From Sipunculus nudus (taxonomy: Eukaryota > Annelida > Sipuncula > Golfingiida > Sipunculidae), in NCBI GenBank assembly GCA_026874595.1, contig CM049309.1, positions 93,704,723-93,768,722 of the forward strand: a DNA stretch of 64,000 bases, read 5' to 3'. Position numbers and translations under genes: made by a program. Below are positions 12,194-23,993 of this stretch, piece after piece. The notes under the pieces were generated by a model. That model had not been told where the DNA came from and searched no databases. It was given only the letters and a program-made list of their open reading frames with translations. Within the stretch, counting starts at the first letter, position 1; every line of letters begins with the position of its first letter.

Positions 12194-12241
12194 AGCCATG
12201 TGTCTGAGGCGATGGACATCGATCACCCCGCCCTCCGCCAT
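12194..12241 (-). CDS. Candidate first coding exon of an unidentified gene
   Basis: On the minus strand an ATG with a good initiation context (GAGACATGGCG, purine at -3 and G at +4) opens 16 codons reading MAEGGVIDVHRLRHMA. The exon would end exactly on a codon boundary, followed by GTAAGT, a consensus animal 5' splice site. The exon is CpG- and GC-rich in an AT-rich setting, and an ATTGG (inverted CCAAT) lies just upstream of the ATG. These are the usual properties of a first exon. The next exon would be at lower coordinates but I cannot identify it. The same bases read on the plus strand form a weaker acceptor (TTTGTACTTACAG). No family is recognisable from 16 residues. Confidence 0.35.
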
Positions 12242-12727
12242 GTCTCTGGAATTTCCAATCACATGCGCACGTCGTCACATAGCGGCAGCTCCTTGTCTTA
12301 TGTTCATCTTCTAGCGTCAGGGTTCACTAATATTCACTAAACTAATCCGTGATGACACGGAAGTGCTGGACATGCCAGCTACAGTTACATCTAGGCCTCC
12401 TGTAGGTTACATACACTCCATTCACAAGTACGTACTGTAACAGATTACACATTACACAGATAACCTCGCTGCATCACGCAATGTACGCTCGGATCAACTT
12501 CAGTCACATGACCTCAATACCTATAGATACGCTTAGTTTTTTTATCAATGTCTTCGTGTAGTGTGAGGTTTAACATATATGTGTATACTGAGAAGCGGAA
12601 GTAATTCCCTCGCCAATGGTAATAAAGGATCAAGGACTAACAGCCGAAACCACAGCTGGTGTAGTTATATATGTATATATGTTCGTCTAATCCACGAAAA
12701 ATACTGAGATCAGTTATAAATCAATGG

Positions 12728-12768
12728 ACACATGTAATGACACGTAATTAAAGTGCCCGATAGAAAGT
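12728..12768. repeat. Detached left unit of the 41-bp minisatellite
   Basis: CACATGTAATGACACGTAAT followed by TAAAGTGCCCGATAGAAAGT is one unit of the array at 13531-13787, separated from it by the solo LTR. Its last four bases (AAGT, 12765-12768) are the left target-site duplication. Confidence 0.88.
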
Positions 12769-13528
12769 TGTCACGGGATCTAATATAAACAGATCACGTA
12801 TGCGTGATGTAATGTAATGGAGATAAAAACAAATCAGATTCTGTAACACTAGGCAGCGTGAAATGTCTTGGGGAATCAATAAAGAAGTCAGCGGTTTTTT
12901 GTTAACAAATAACTATAATTTTTTCTTAAAACAACCCTAACAATACAATACACTAAATCAATACAATTATACAGTAAAACAGCGGTATAACAACAAGTCA
13001 ATACAATCACATAGAAAATAATGTGCACATGACTTGGATACCATCACCATCACAACGATAAGTCCTTTAAAGGTTAACTCCAAATGTAGTCCAAATGCAT
13101 AAAATCCAGGAGAAAGTCTTTGAAAATCTATAATTGCCGCATTAGTCGGATAAGATCCAAGAATCTGACACACGCTTCTGCGTCCGCTGGAATCTTCTCT
13201 GCTCTCTGCCCTCTCGTTCTAAAACACAGCCCCCTTTATATACCTTCATACCTCAAGCCGAGAATTTTCCACTTCTCGAACAGTCTATAAGATCTTGCAC
13301 AACACAGTAAGAACGCGTTTCAGGAATTCACTAGAAAAACAGCGCTGTGTGTATCTCTTCATACCAGGCTCATCACGTGACCTCGGCCAGGCATGAAAAC
13401 CCAAGGCTAAACATGACAACGAGAGTTCAACCAGTATGGATTAAACATAGAATGTAATACGCGGCCAGACACGAGTGCCACAACAGGAGTTACGCCCGTG
13501 TCACATGATAAAAACAGCACCTGGAACA
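12769..13528 (-). mobile_element. Solo LTR, Gypsy-like, inserted in a minisatellite
   Basis: The 760-bp insert has TG...CA ends (TGTCACGGG...CTGGAACA on the plus strand) and is flanked by the 4-bp direct repeat AAGT at 12765-12768 and 13529-13532. Joining the flanks restores a continuous 41-bp minisatellite. On the minus strand a TATA box (TATATAAAGGGG, about 13232-13242) sits roughly 290 bp from the 5' end, giving a plausible U3 followed by R-U5. No internal retroelement genes or second LTR are nearby, so this is a recombination remnant. The TGTCACGGG terminus and 4-bp duplication fit Gypsy/Ty3-type elements. The orientation rests on the TATA box alone. Confidence 0.78.
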
Positions 13529-13530
13529 AA

Positions 13531-13787
13531 GTACACATGTAATGACACGTAATCAAAGTGTCCAATGCAGAGTACACATGTAATGACACGCAATCAAAGT
13601 GCCTAATACAGAGTACACATGTGATTACACGTTATCAGAGTTCCCGATAGAGAATACACATGTAATGACATGTAATCAAAGTGCCCCATACAGAGTACAC
13701 ATGTAATGACGCGTTATCAAAGTGCCCGATACAGAATACATATATAAAGACACTTAATCAAAGTGCCCGGTACAGAGTACACATGTA
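13531..13787. repeat. 41-bp minisatellite, six units plus a partial
   Basis: Units GTACACATGTAATGACACGT + AATCAAAGTGCCCGATACAGA start at 13531, 13572, 13613, 13654, 13695 and 13736, with a partial unit at 13777. Another unit lies across the solo LTR at 12728. Period exact at 41 bp. Confidence 0.93.
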
Positions 13788-16420
13788 TTTCTTTGTGTAT
13801 GGAACTGCGAGAAAAACAACAAACATCAAAAGTAACATATTGTTTTATCAAGCTGCCTATTCACCAGTACATTTTCTGTATATGTTTTGTTATTTCTGGC
13901 TTACTCTGCGAACATATGGATGAACTGTGGTTATTCCTGTTGAGAAAGGTACTTAAAACATATCTGTGACGGATCTTTGCCTCGATGTCAGATATCAGAA
14001 TAGATCTTTCAATATTGTCCATTATTTTCTTTTCAGTTCTCTTTTAACCCTTGGTCGAACCTAAATATTGACATGTATGGACATTCTTCGACATTTTCAA
14101 CAAGGAAAATGATTTTTTCTAATCAAATAAGACCAAGAGAGCTGAAGATGAATATAAACGTAGGTTAGTAGATGTTTCTGATGGAGTGTTGACGATATGT
14201 TCCATGATATTATAATCTGCGATGCAGCCTGGCTCTGTGCCAGTGACAGCTAAATTGCAATAATTCAAGGAGTCGGGTGTGTCACGTGGTGATACATTGA
14301 CCCTAATGTCCTTTATGCTATGTTCATTTATGGATGTTCTTTATCGAAGGCACAGTGCAATCCAAAATTGTCGTGTTGTGTTGAAAGTCGTGTGGAATGG
14401 TTTACCGAATAATTTTTAGATACTTGGGCACAAGAACAAACAATAGGAAGGAAATTACCTCTCTTAAACTATGATGATGTTTGATGAACACCTCCAGTTC
14501 CGAAATGAAATTATTCCGAAATAAAAACTTTAAATGACAGATGAAGATGAACCCTGGAAAGCTAAAGGTCCAGAACAGGATGTCATAAATTGTCTGCACG
14601 TCTTATGCAGTTGTCAGGGTACATTTGTTAAAAAACATCCTTCCAATTAACCACTGCGGTCACCGGGAAGTAGGCACATGGCCAAGAGTGTTTCGACCGA
14701 TGAGGGCTTAGCATACAGGGATTATCATGGATCTGACCAAGTCTGAATCCACCAAACAATCGGAGCATTATTTGGCAATGTGCCTGCTCTGTGAGGACCA
14801 CAGTTTTTTTTTAAAATACTTTTAAAAATGTCCGAATAATAATGATTAAAAAAGCACTTTGTCAAATAATAATTAAAAAATAACTTTTGTCCAATAAACA
14901 AGGGATAAATAACTAATCACGGCGCACATGGTAATACTTTTTTTCCAGTTCACTGATCGTTGATAGCAGCCTGCAGCATTTGACTTTGCCTTGGTGCAAG
15001 GCGAGAATTACACACCGGGGGACCCGGGCCATACTCAGCCTTGAATATGTTCTTACAAAATATCGTAGCGGCCCTTCTGATATATCAGAAGAAACGAATA
15101 AAAGAGTCATTATGATTAAGATGCAGCTTAAACTATGTTAACTCTACCTAAATATCCTTTATTTCTCAGTGTCCGTACATGTGGAGTGTCCTGGTTATGT
15201 TATGTATGATATAACAGCATATTATCATGAAGAGAAGAGAAGACCTGTGACCTGACCTGTGGTGTACCAGAGTAATTTATTGCTAAAAAACCTATTTCAA
15301 AACATCTTAGTTCATAAATAATGCTTAAGAGTTAATGAAAATATATGGCTACAATAAGTCCTTTTTTAAGTTTATGGCTATAACTTTTAAGTTTTTAACA
15401 AATTTGCCAATGGAAGTTATTGAAACAATATTCACTTTAATTTATTTGGAACAATAATCAAAGGACAACTTTTCTCATATCAATAAGGTCAAGGACAGAG
15501 TCATGTGACAAAAGATAAACATGACAGCATGGCAGGCTCCAGAAAATCAACAGGAGCTAAAATCTTAGCAATTTCCTAATAAAAATACTCTTACATTATT
15601 TATTTATTTTTTTTTTTTTTTTTTTTTGCTCCAGAACAGTTTATTAGCCATTGTTGGTAAGAAATTTGCTTAATTGCCTCCATTTTCTCTGTTTATTTTG
15701 CAAATATTCTAATGTACCTTTGCTACGCTTTTCCATAAGAGGACCCCCTTTACTGGAAATCTCATTTCAGTTATGTACTTATAACAACATTTGACTGATA
15801 ATGCTGAGTCATTGACATGAACTCAAGAATTGGAGCCGTAGGTTTTGTGGTTTTATATAACCATACATAGCTTATTGTGGTGATGTATACCCGTGTTATC
15901 AAGCTGTTTCTCCGTTGATCAAAAATTATATACAAATGTGGGTCAGGTCGTGATACGTCAATTAAAGGGATTTTGAGTACAGGCTCGGGAAATGTTAATA
16001 GTCATTCTTATTTATAAAATGAAAATAAGTTGGTTTAAACATTGCGGTTATTTTCAAGTTACTTTATAAAACGGTTGGGCAATGAATAATGACACTGTGC
16101 GGTTTTCATATCTTCTATGTCAAGTCACAAGTCAGATCGCTAAGTTGGAAGGGAAAATATTAGCAACCATTTTTCAACAGCCATTTTTATCTCTGTTGGT
16201 TTTATAACTTTAATCCAAAAAATGCATTTTTCTCTCAGAATATGCCCACATGAGATATGGACATCAATGACTGTAACTTAATAAGTGTGTTGTCATGAGC
16301 TTTAAACACAGATAAAATTGTGTCCTTGTCTATGTTTTCTCTTCACCTAGAAAAACTGGCGACACCTGGTGATTAATTATAAAACCAATCCTCGGCTAAT
16401 GGCTAGCCTGGGATGGCTCA
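13788..16420. other. No confident gene
   Basis: AT-rich sequence with a T-run near 15606-15627 and a loose repeat of GTCCAATAATAATTAAAAA around 14828-14905. Open frames are short and unconvincing. Confidence 0.45.
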
Positions 16421-16429
16421 GTTATAGAA

Positions 16430-16672
16430 CTATTTGACCGCTTTAACTCTGACAGACTGTAAAATTTGCACATTAGTTTTAGATCTAAGATGAACGCATT
16501 CTGACTTATGCTTCCTATAAATATCCCCATCAAACCACAGGCGCTTGAATTGATGTTTGTGTAGATTTGGGTTAAATTCGATACTTTTCTGGATTATTTC
16601 CTTAAAACTATTACTCATCTGACATTTTCCTAAAATATTCCTAAAAAAAGCTTTTTTAAAAAAAAAATACAC
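16430..16672 (-). pseudogene. Coding-like segment, unidentified; related copy in segment A
   Basis: A minus-strand frame reads MSNSFKEIIQKSIEFNPNLH from about 16618, then KHQFKRLWFDGDIYRKHKSE and SKTNVQILQSVRVKAVK, with a composition typical of real protein rather than AT noise. The middle part matches a stop-riddled copy at 5430-5515 (and its twin at 39178-39263) in the opposite orientation. It is therefore probably a fragment of a transposon-borne or duplicated gene. The stretch upstream is a poly-A/T run, and I see no splice sites. Family not recognised. Confidence 0.4.
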
Positions 16673-16967
16673 CAGATGCGCACACTCTGCTCGTTGGGTA
16701 ATTCTTAGAATGAGACTTTTCTTTTATCAATGTTTTAAGAAAAAAAAACTAAATAAATTTTTGTTAGAACGCTTCTAACACAACTGTGCCAATTTTGATT
16801 TAACATTGCAATTATTATGAGGACACCACATTTATCATTGGAAAGAGATATAAAAACAGGTTCCTGTTCTGTTCGATTTATGTTGATGTATATACATGTA
16901 TTAGATGTGCCTGTACATACTCTTATATATGTCTACGTCTGTATGCAATAATAATTAAAAACAACAC

Positions 16968-17252
16968 TTAAACACAGGCATATATGCGAAATACAATGTG
17001 TCGATCGAAACAATTTCCCCTTTCGCCGGTCACGGTGCGTGTCACGCATGTCACGTGAAAGCCTTGATTATTGTTCGTGCTTGTGACGTTGGGACGGATG
17101 AGCAGATCAGTCACGTCCATGTTGTCAGCCATATGTAAGAAAGTCGTCTGTTTCAACATGATGTCTGACAGGGCCCCTCGCAGACCAAAAACTGTTCTCA
17201 TTGTAGAAACACCGAATGTTTCTCGGGAATACTGTCCAACACGCATGTCCAC
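16968..17252 (-). other. Possible exon or promoter-like island, not assigned
   Basis: This CpG-richer patch is open on the minus strand for 94 codons (TVFGLRGALSDIML, ADNMDVTDLLIRPNVTS) and on the plus strand for 75. The minus frame looks the more protein-like, but I recognise no family and see no clean splice sites. About 70 bp just beyond it (17268-17330) is shared with segment A. Confidence 0.25.
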
Positions 17253-17781
17253 CGAAGCCTTGTTCCCACTATTAATCTATGTACAGCTTTACAGGTAATA
17301 AAATTATGACCACATATAGAAAATAAAAAGAAATATACTTTCTACTTAATATTACACACTAGACCACAGGCCCTTGAAATCATTATTAAAACATGCCCAA
17401 ACGGCCCCTATATAGCCCTGTGCTACACATGCTTATATAAAGACACAAGGTATGAAACGACGGACGGAGGACCCCGAGTGACCTGCTGTGACGAACTTAT
17501 CTCTAGCATGCACATAAAATTGAACTAAATGGTTCCATCTGACACAAAACTAACTCACGTTTCGGTTGCTGGGCGCGTATAATTAGCTGTTTAATCAGGC
17601 TGAGCGAACAGTGCTTGGCGGTCTTCCTCTCCATTGCAAGTCCTTGAGGCCCGAGCGGCTTCCGAGCACCATCGTTGGATTGCTTGTCATATCTGACCAA
17701 TAAGAGCGCCGCCGATCTGTCGACGGTTTCGTGTATGTTACTGAAACTAGACTGTTATCCAGCTTTAATATGGCCTTCAGT

Positions 17782-18216
17782 CGATCATAGAAACGGGCGT
17801 ACAACGCGATCTTAGACTAGTTCCAACTCCAATTTGCACGCTGAGACCGGCTGTCATGGACACTCACGCGGTCCCGGTTGATTATCCGTGAAGAGTTCTT
17901 ATAGAAAAACTTTCTTTAGTCACTTCTAATTCTATCTAGATTTATAATATTGAAGAATGAGTTGTTGCACAAAAATTGAATGATGGATATGTTGGTAAAA
18001 CAATATAATGAATAAGTTTGATATTTAACTGTATTTGGCATTTATTTATCATTAATTTCTATTAATTTATTCATTAATGTCACATGAAATGTACAGCCAA
18101 TTTTTGCAACTTCCCCGAGCAAACGAAATGTTTATATTTCTCATATGTATATATATTGGAGTTGGAACCAGTCTGTCTGTACCGAAGATGGCGTTGTACG
18201 CCCGTCTCTATGACCA
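17782..18216. mobile_element. Small inverted-repeat (MITE-like) element
   Basis: Bases 17782-17833 and 18155-18216 are imperfect inverted copies (shared ACGGGCGTACAACGC / GCGTTGTACGCCCGT and GTTCCAACTCCAAT / ATTGGAGTTGGAAC). The interior is AT-rich with no coding. The exact termini and target duplication are not resolved. Confidence 0.65.
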
Positions 18217-18296
18217 GTAGAGAAACATAATAGAGCGGAGTACCAGTCTATACTGAAACTCGTTTAGAAGTCTGTTCTTGTTTCAAATCGAATCCC

Positions 18297-18330
18297 GGGG
18301 GGGGGGGGGGGGGGTGGGTGGGGGGGGGGT
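18297..18330. repeat. G-run
   Basis: An almost pure G tract broken by two T's. The matching position in GR copy 3 (40413-40426) has a shorter run, so it marks an alignable but length-unstable site. Confidence 0.9.
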
Positions 18331-18529
18331 CTAACCCGCTTCCTATACCGGTAGAAATTATATTCTTTAGTGTTTTTCCCGGAAAATTTAAGGCTATCCC
18401 TTGCACACTTTTCTGGAGTTGTGGACTTTTTTATTGCATTAGTCTCTCTTTGTAAACAGTAAACCCCTCCCTAAATAGTATCCTAAATCCCCCTGGGTCT
18501 AGTACATCCCCTTGGTTCACATTTACCAT

Positions 18530-21390
18530 ACATATCGTTCGAACAAGCTAATTAACTTTATTGTGCAGACTTGTGTCCCCAGACTTATTTGTTCCAGGGG
18601 CATTAAAAATATCAGTTAGGTCCAATTGACTTTAAATATCATACTGAGTGTCTTATGGTGCTTTTACTTCCTTGTCCGCCCATCCACACACAATTCCATG
18701 TTTTGCACCTTCAGTCCTACAAGGTGTCATTACAACATTTACTCTATGCATGGCACTTGATCGGTGAAGTTGAATTAGGCTTTGCTATTAAGACCCTTTT
18801 TGTTCATAGATAATCACTCTCCCATTTCAGTTGGTTCTGGTGTCTTAGCAAAGAAACATTTTCACACAATCGTGAGTTTAAAGTGTCTTGCACCGAGTTT
18901 TGTCAAGTTTCTCAAAATGTTAACCTATTTTCCCCACAAATTTATCAAACATTATAATTATGTTATATACTACGGTCTCGGTGCCATAATCTGCTCGTCC
19001 ACATAAGGGTCACTGCATAAACATTAACAAAGACTGAGCACTTCAGACCCAGTCATGTGACATGGTTCACACACACACACACAGGGTAGAATTAGCTTCG
19101 TTCAAAAACATTTATATGGGATGAGTGTATACAGAGCTGGTATAAATATAAGAACGCTTTCATTTGCCGAAAGAGATTAAATAATTATCATTATGGACAT
19201 TAAATGTGATTGCAATTTTTAGATTGGTATATACTTATACATGTATTTAAACAGCATGTACTGCATAAAATACCAGTATATGTACCACGCAACAACATGC
19301 TACCGGCCGTTTGCATGCATGAATAGGACTTGAAATACTGAAATATTAGGCAACCGAATACTATCAGCTCTTTCACAGCAACTACACTTGTTACGACTGG
19401 GTACCATACAACGGCCTGATATGGACCTAAATACTATACCAGGAATACTTTGGCTGAAAATACTATAGAAAGTATGCTGTTTACAAATACAGAACTATAA
19501 GGCAAAATCAGTTGTTTCTCAGGAGCCTTTTTTTCCGATATCACACGGTATTTACATTTTTATTATAGGTCTTTAAACGTAAAATACTTCTTAATTTATT
19601 TCATGTATTGTTCCAGCACTCAAAACTAATTAACTACTGTAGTTGTTTGTTTTTTTTTAACAAGGCTGACTCAAAGCTCACCATGCACGAAAACAATTAT
19701 GTCGAATCAGTCTAATATTTTATCAGAGGTCTTTTGAGGCTTGTTGATTTCTTCACCTTTCATCAGTACAAACACAACGATGTTTCACACCTTGGCTGTC
19801 TGAAGGTGTAACAACCACAGGTACTCTGTTCACGTGCTTGATCGTTAGAGGTGAATTACATGTCATTCTTCGGTCTTGTTCTTCTGTCCATAATTGCTCA
19901 GCGTGTCAACTTACCCAGATACTTTTGTGGCCAAAAGATTGGTGCTTAACCACACATACGCATATCCGTTGGCCCCAGCAGAAAAAAAAACACCATAAGC
20001 ATAATGTGCCCGTATATCTGGGGTTGTATTGGTGCGTGGGTGAAACCTCGCCCGTAGTGCAGTTTTGGACATTTCTTATGTATTGGTCCATCGGATCGCG
20101 GAGCACACAGTAACTCGGTCTCTTACACCAACATTTCATCAGACGTTTGACATGTGGACATGCAATATATCTTTCGACTGTTTGTATGATCCGATGAACC
20201 TCAAGATTTACCATTTTGAAGAGACGCTACAAATAACTTCAACAGAAAATAGTTGCGTCTTAATATTAAAGAAATTATGAATAAATTATATTATATAGGT
20301 AAGTGAGTGCATCCTAAAACAAGATAAGAAATAGGCTTTATATATCAAGTCTTCTCCTTGGGTTCGTTTAAATTTGGGTCGTGAAACATATGGTGGTCAG
20401 ACTAGGGTAGTCTGGATGGGATGCCATTTGTATCAAATTGTCCCTTACTGAAGATCGGTCCCAGATCACAAGGTGAAGTACTAGTAAAAAAGTTATAACA
20501 CCTTTGACTAAAGCAAGAACAAACTGTTTATTGCTCTATTAGAATTTCTGGCGGCCCGTACTGGACATTTATTTATTTCAACTCCGTTTTCGCTGGTGAA
20601 GGAGCAGGCCGGGTGGTGGGTGTCAGACCCCTTCAACTTCACTGCTCGACCCCCATCTCTCCCCGCGCCGCATCTCTCTGCATCCTTTGAAGTCACCGCC
20701 CGTCGTCCCTCTGAAGCTACCAGACTGACATCACCTGTTTACCTGGCGGGATTAATTACCTGTGGTGTACAACCGATACACATAAAAACACACCAGCAAG
20801 GAATACAACTTAACCCAGGAACCTATAGGGAACCAGCTATATAGGCTATCCTGGTAAAACATATTGGAAAATAAAATAAAATCTTCTGATAGATTATATT
20901 GAAATATCATAATTTTTTATGATCACATAGCAAGATCGGATTGTTGATTACGGCTCCGTTTATATACCTGACCATTTTACCCAGCATGCATCCCTTCATG
21001 GGACCCGAGTCCTACATTAATAGTGTGAGTCAATGCCTTATTTAATGCTTTATTGAGGAAGCCAAGTCCTTCCTAATTAATTCTACGTATTGTTCAAGCG
21101 CTCAAAGCAAATGAACCCCATTGTGTATGTTTGTGTCCCTTTGTGACAAACACAAGATGATTCAAAGGTATGTACAAAGGCAATTAGACCAAACTAACCT
21201 AACAATATGTTATTGGTCTTTGATTCTTGCCGACTCCTTGTCCTCTCGTCTACAAACAATACGTCATTTCACACCTTCAATTCGTACCTATTTTTCTTAT
21301 TTACATGTACTCTGTTCTGGTATTTGATCGGTAATGGTGAATTATGTTTGGTTCTCAAATACTTGTTGGTTTATAGATAATTACTCAGCA
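18530..21390. repeat. Old internal repeat, three diverged modules
   Basis: Phrases recur in the same order near 18640-18840, 19600-19870 and 21075-21390: TATTGTTC(C/A)AGC(A/G)CTCAAA (second and third modules), CACCTTC/CACACCTT, TACTCT(A/G)T(G/T)C, TTGATCG(G/T), GAATTA and ATAGATAATNACTC (first and third modules). The modules lie about 1-1.5 kb apart. The similarity is weak and read by eye. Confidence 0.4.
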
Positions 21391-21556
21391 CAGAGTGTTT
21401 GTTCTATGTTGGATACGATTTATTTTTACAAACCAGCTGTATGGAACATAAAAATGGCAATACAAAACCAGATAACACAGACATAAAATACTGGACGGAA
21501 TATAGGACAATATAGGGAAATGACAGTATGAGGACTGAGTAGTGTTATAGTAACAT
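20537..21556 (+). other. GR 5' region: GC-richer block, no gene assigned
   Basis: Bases 20590-20830 are distinctly GC-richer and are shared by all three copies (29376-29630, 40930-41160). The open frames here differ in length among copies because of indels, which argues against coding. It could be an old exon, a CpG-type regulatory block or part of the unit's own 5' element. Confidence 0.4.
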
Positions 21557-21564
21557 GTGAACTA

Positions 21565-22621
21565 CATAAAGCAGGAATAACATGTATTAAAGACATCACT
21601 AAGCAAAATGGAAATAAATATTTATTTTTATCCCACACTGAATTAAAAGAGAAGTTTCATATAAGTATAAATAAAATGCAATATATGAGCATTATAGATG
21701 CAATTCCATCTCATTGGAGGAAAATTGTAATCAGGAATGAACTTCATTCAAATCCCACATATAAATCAAGTCTTGAAAGAATCATTGAGATGAAAAGGGT
21801 AACACATACAGTATATACAGAATTAGTATTTAATATATATACCAAACCCTTGAAAATTACAGAAAAATGGAACAGAGACTTAAACGGTGATTACCATGAT
21901 CTCCTATTTGAGGCCTTTAAGAACATAAAAAACATAACAATATCAGAAGATTTAAGAATGTTCCAGTTCAAAATACTTCACAGATGTATAGCCTTAAACC
22001 CTTTTTTATATCTTATTGGAAAAAAAAGAAACCACACTTTGCTCTTTATGCATGTCTGAGAAGAAAACTTTGCTACATTTATTTCATGACTATAGAGAAA
22101 CACAAAAACTAATTTCCCAAATGAAGAACTGGCTGTCAAGATTTCATATCATGGTGAATGAAGAACTTTTTAATGAAACAACTGTAATTTTTAACAAAAC
22201 CAATTTCTGTATGACTGATATGTTGTTCCTTCTTATAAAGAGATACATATACACCTGTAAGTGTAATGATGCAAAACCGGTTTTCACTAGTTTAAAACTA
22301 TATATTGAAAAGATCTACAACACTGAGAAGAAAATTGCAGCAAAAATAGTAAAACTGCCTCTCGTAGAAAAAAATGGGGTACACTAAATAATTTGTTTAT
22401 ATTGGCTGACAATAACTGAAACTTACAATCAATTTTTAATGAAATATCACTTGTGTGTAGATTTGTTAAGCATGTTATGTCTATTAGGCATGCTTTGTGT
22501 TTTTGGGTATGTAATGATGTATGTGTTACAAGTACCTGTGCATGTAATTGTATGTTTTCATGTTTGTAACTGTTAACAAGATGTAATGTTATTGTTTCAA
22601 TAAAAAAAAAGAAAAAAAAAA
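21565..22621 (+). mobile_element. 5'-truncated L1/Tx1-like LINE fragment
   Basis: The 1057-bp insert is present only in GR copy 1. It is flanked by GTGAACTA (21557-21564 and 22622-22629), which occurs once at the empty sites in copies 2 and 3. It ends in a polyadenylation-like CAATAAAAAAAAAG and an A-rich tail (22598-22621). Two frames (21676-22059, then 22016-22387) join at an A-run near 22020 by a single frameshift. The product is the C-terminal part of ORF2: KWNRDLNGDYHDLLFEAF, MFQFKILHRCIALNPFLYLI, then a CSLC...HLFHD motif in which the usual final Cys of the zinc-knuckle is Tyr. Reverse transcriptase and endonuclease are absent, so it cannot move by itself. The low damage suggests a young insertion. 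Confidence 0.9.
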
Positions 22622-23298
22622 GTGAACTAAATTTATATCTTGACGTTGATAAGTAACTGTTTAAACCGAAGTACTGGTCAAACTGACACAATGACTATGT
22701 AATAACAAATTTGTATTGAGTTGAAAAAAGACGCAAGATATTTTCAACGTTGTGTCCATTGCATTCATAATACTTAACTGAATAGGTGGGAAGAACTAAC
22801 ATTTTCATTTTATATTTCCTTTGATTTTAATATGCAATATAGAAAATAAATTAAATCTCTGTGGCCTACTTCTTTCCTTACACACTGAAAAATATTGCTT
22901 TACTCACAGTGATTTATACAGCAAATACTATGTTTACGATGTTTCATAGCTCATATTAGTGGTCGTGAGATGAATAATCTAACGCCAATTACGTAATGAT
23001 AATTAAGTTTGCTGTCCATTGCGAGAAATAACTGAAAAAAAAATATTATTTCATAATTTAAAAATTACTGTCTGATATACATTTTATGAATCATTTGAAA
23101 AAAGGCAAGTTGTTATATGTTTAGAAAAAAATTGACACGATAAATTTTGTTTGAGGAACGTATACAATCATTTGAACTGTTAGTAATAAGAATTAAAATG
23201 AAAATTTAATAATTATGAGTAATAATTTTATATACAGTTTTGATAAATACATATTATTTATATTTTAAATATAAAATATCGGCACTATTATTAAGCAT

Positions 23299-23300
23299 TA

Positions 23301-23334
<34 letters not shown>
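23299..23334. repeat. ATT microsatellite
   Basis: A pure ATT run in the 5' part of GR copy 1. It is shortened and interrupted in copies 2 (about 30826-30845) and 3 (about 42693-42710). Confidence 0.9.
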
Positions 23335-23335
<1 letters not shown>

Positions 23336-23783
23336 ACTAATATTAACAATTCTAAATAGCACATACTCATCACACACTTCCTGTACTATCTATATATTTA
23401 CACTCATTCATCTTGTTAAGTTTTTACTGTGGGAGTGTCACATTTGTTTAGGTTTTATTAGGTAGCTATTCAACAAACGTGTCAAGAAGTATTCCGCACT
23501 TGGCTGTCGTAGGTTATTATACCTGAGTAAAGAGTCCAGCTGATCTCGTACAGCTATTCACAGAACGTGCAACAAAGGAAGCTAAGACAAGTAAGAGTAT
23601 ATCACATACAGTTAGGACCGTTAGGTGACACTTGTGGAATGTTATTACAAATTCACAAGTAGCCTGTATGTAAATGACAGTTGTCCAGCGTAGGGCGTTT
23701 GAGTTGAAGCTTTAAGTGCAAGATACACACGTTTATGATTGCACGTGGAAGATGTGCGGTGTGTTGCGTTATGGACACACTTC

Positions 23784-23938
23784 ACTGGTCAGCAGCTGAC
23801 CACTGGTCCTTTGTTTAGAGGCGGCAGAGTTAACAAAGAGGCGACTATTGTCCCTCTTTACACGTAACATCGGTGCGACAAGCGCACACGCTTAATTAAT
23901 AAAAAAATTACCAAATAAACACTGTATCTCACACGTGT
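23784..23938 (+). promoter_or_regulatory. Conserved upstream control region of the copy 1 gene
   Basis: A perfect dyad TGGTCAGCAGCTGACCA (23786-23802, 8-bp arms around one A) is overlapped by two direct CACTGGTC/CACTGG phrases. About 130 bp downstream is the palindrome ACACGTGT (23931-23938), an E-box core. Both elements are identical in the other two copies (31302-31318 and 31447-31454; 43175-43191 and 43320-43327), although sequence between them varies. The spacing to the TATA box is also kept. Which proteins bind is unknown; CACGTG is the class bound by bHLH factors. Confidence 0.55.
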
Positions 23939-23983
23939 TAATTGTCGCTTTTAATCAGAGAAACCCATGCGTTCCGTACAAGG

Positions 23984-23993
23984 TATATAAATA
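23984..23993 (+). promoter_or_regulatory. TATA box of the copy 1 gene
   Basis: TATATAAATA lies 105 bp before the ATG at 24089, implying a start site near 24015-24025 and a 5' leader of about 70 nt with no ATG before the start codon. Copies 2 and 3 have the same box at 31500 and 43373, the latter lengthened to a longer TA run. Confidence 0.65.
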
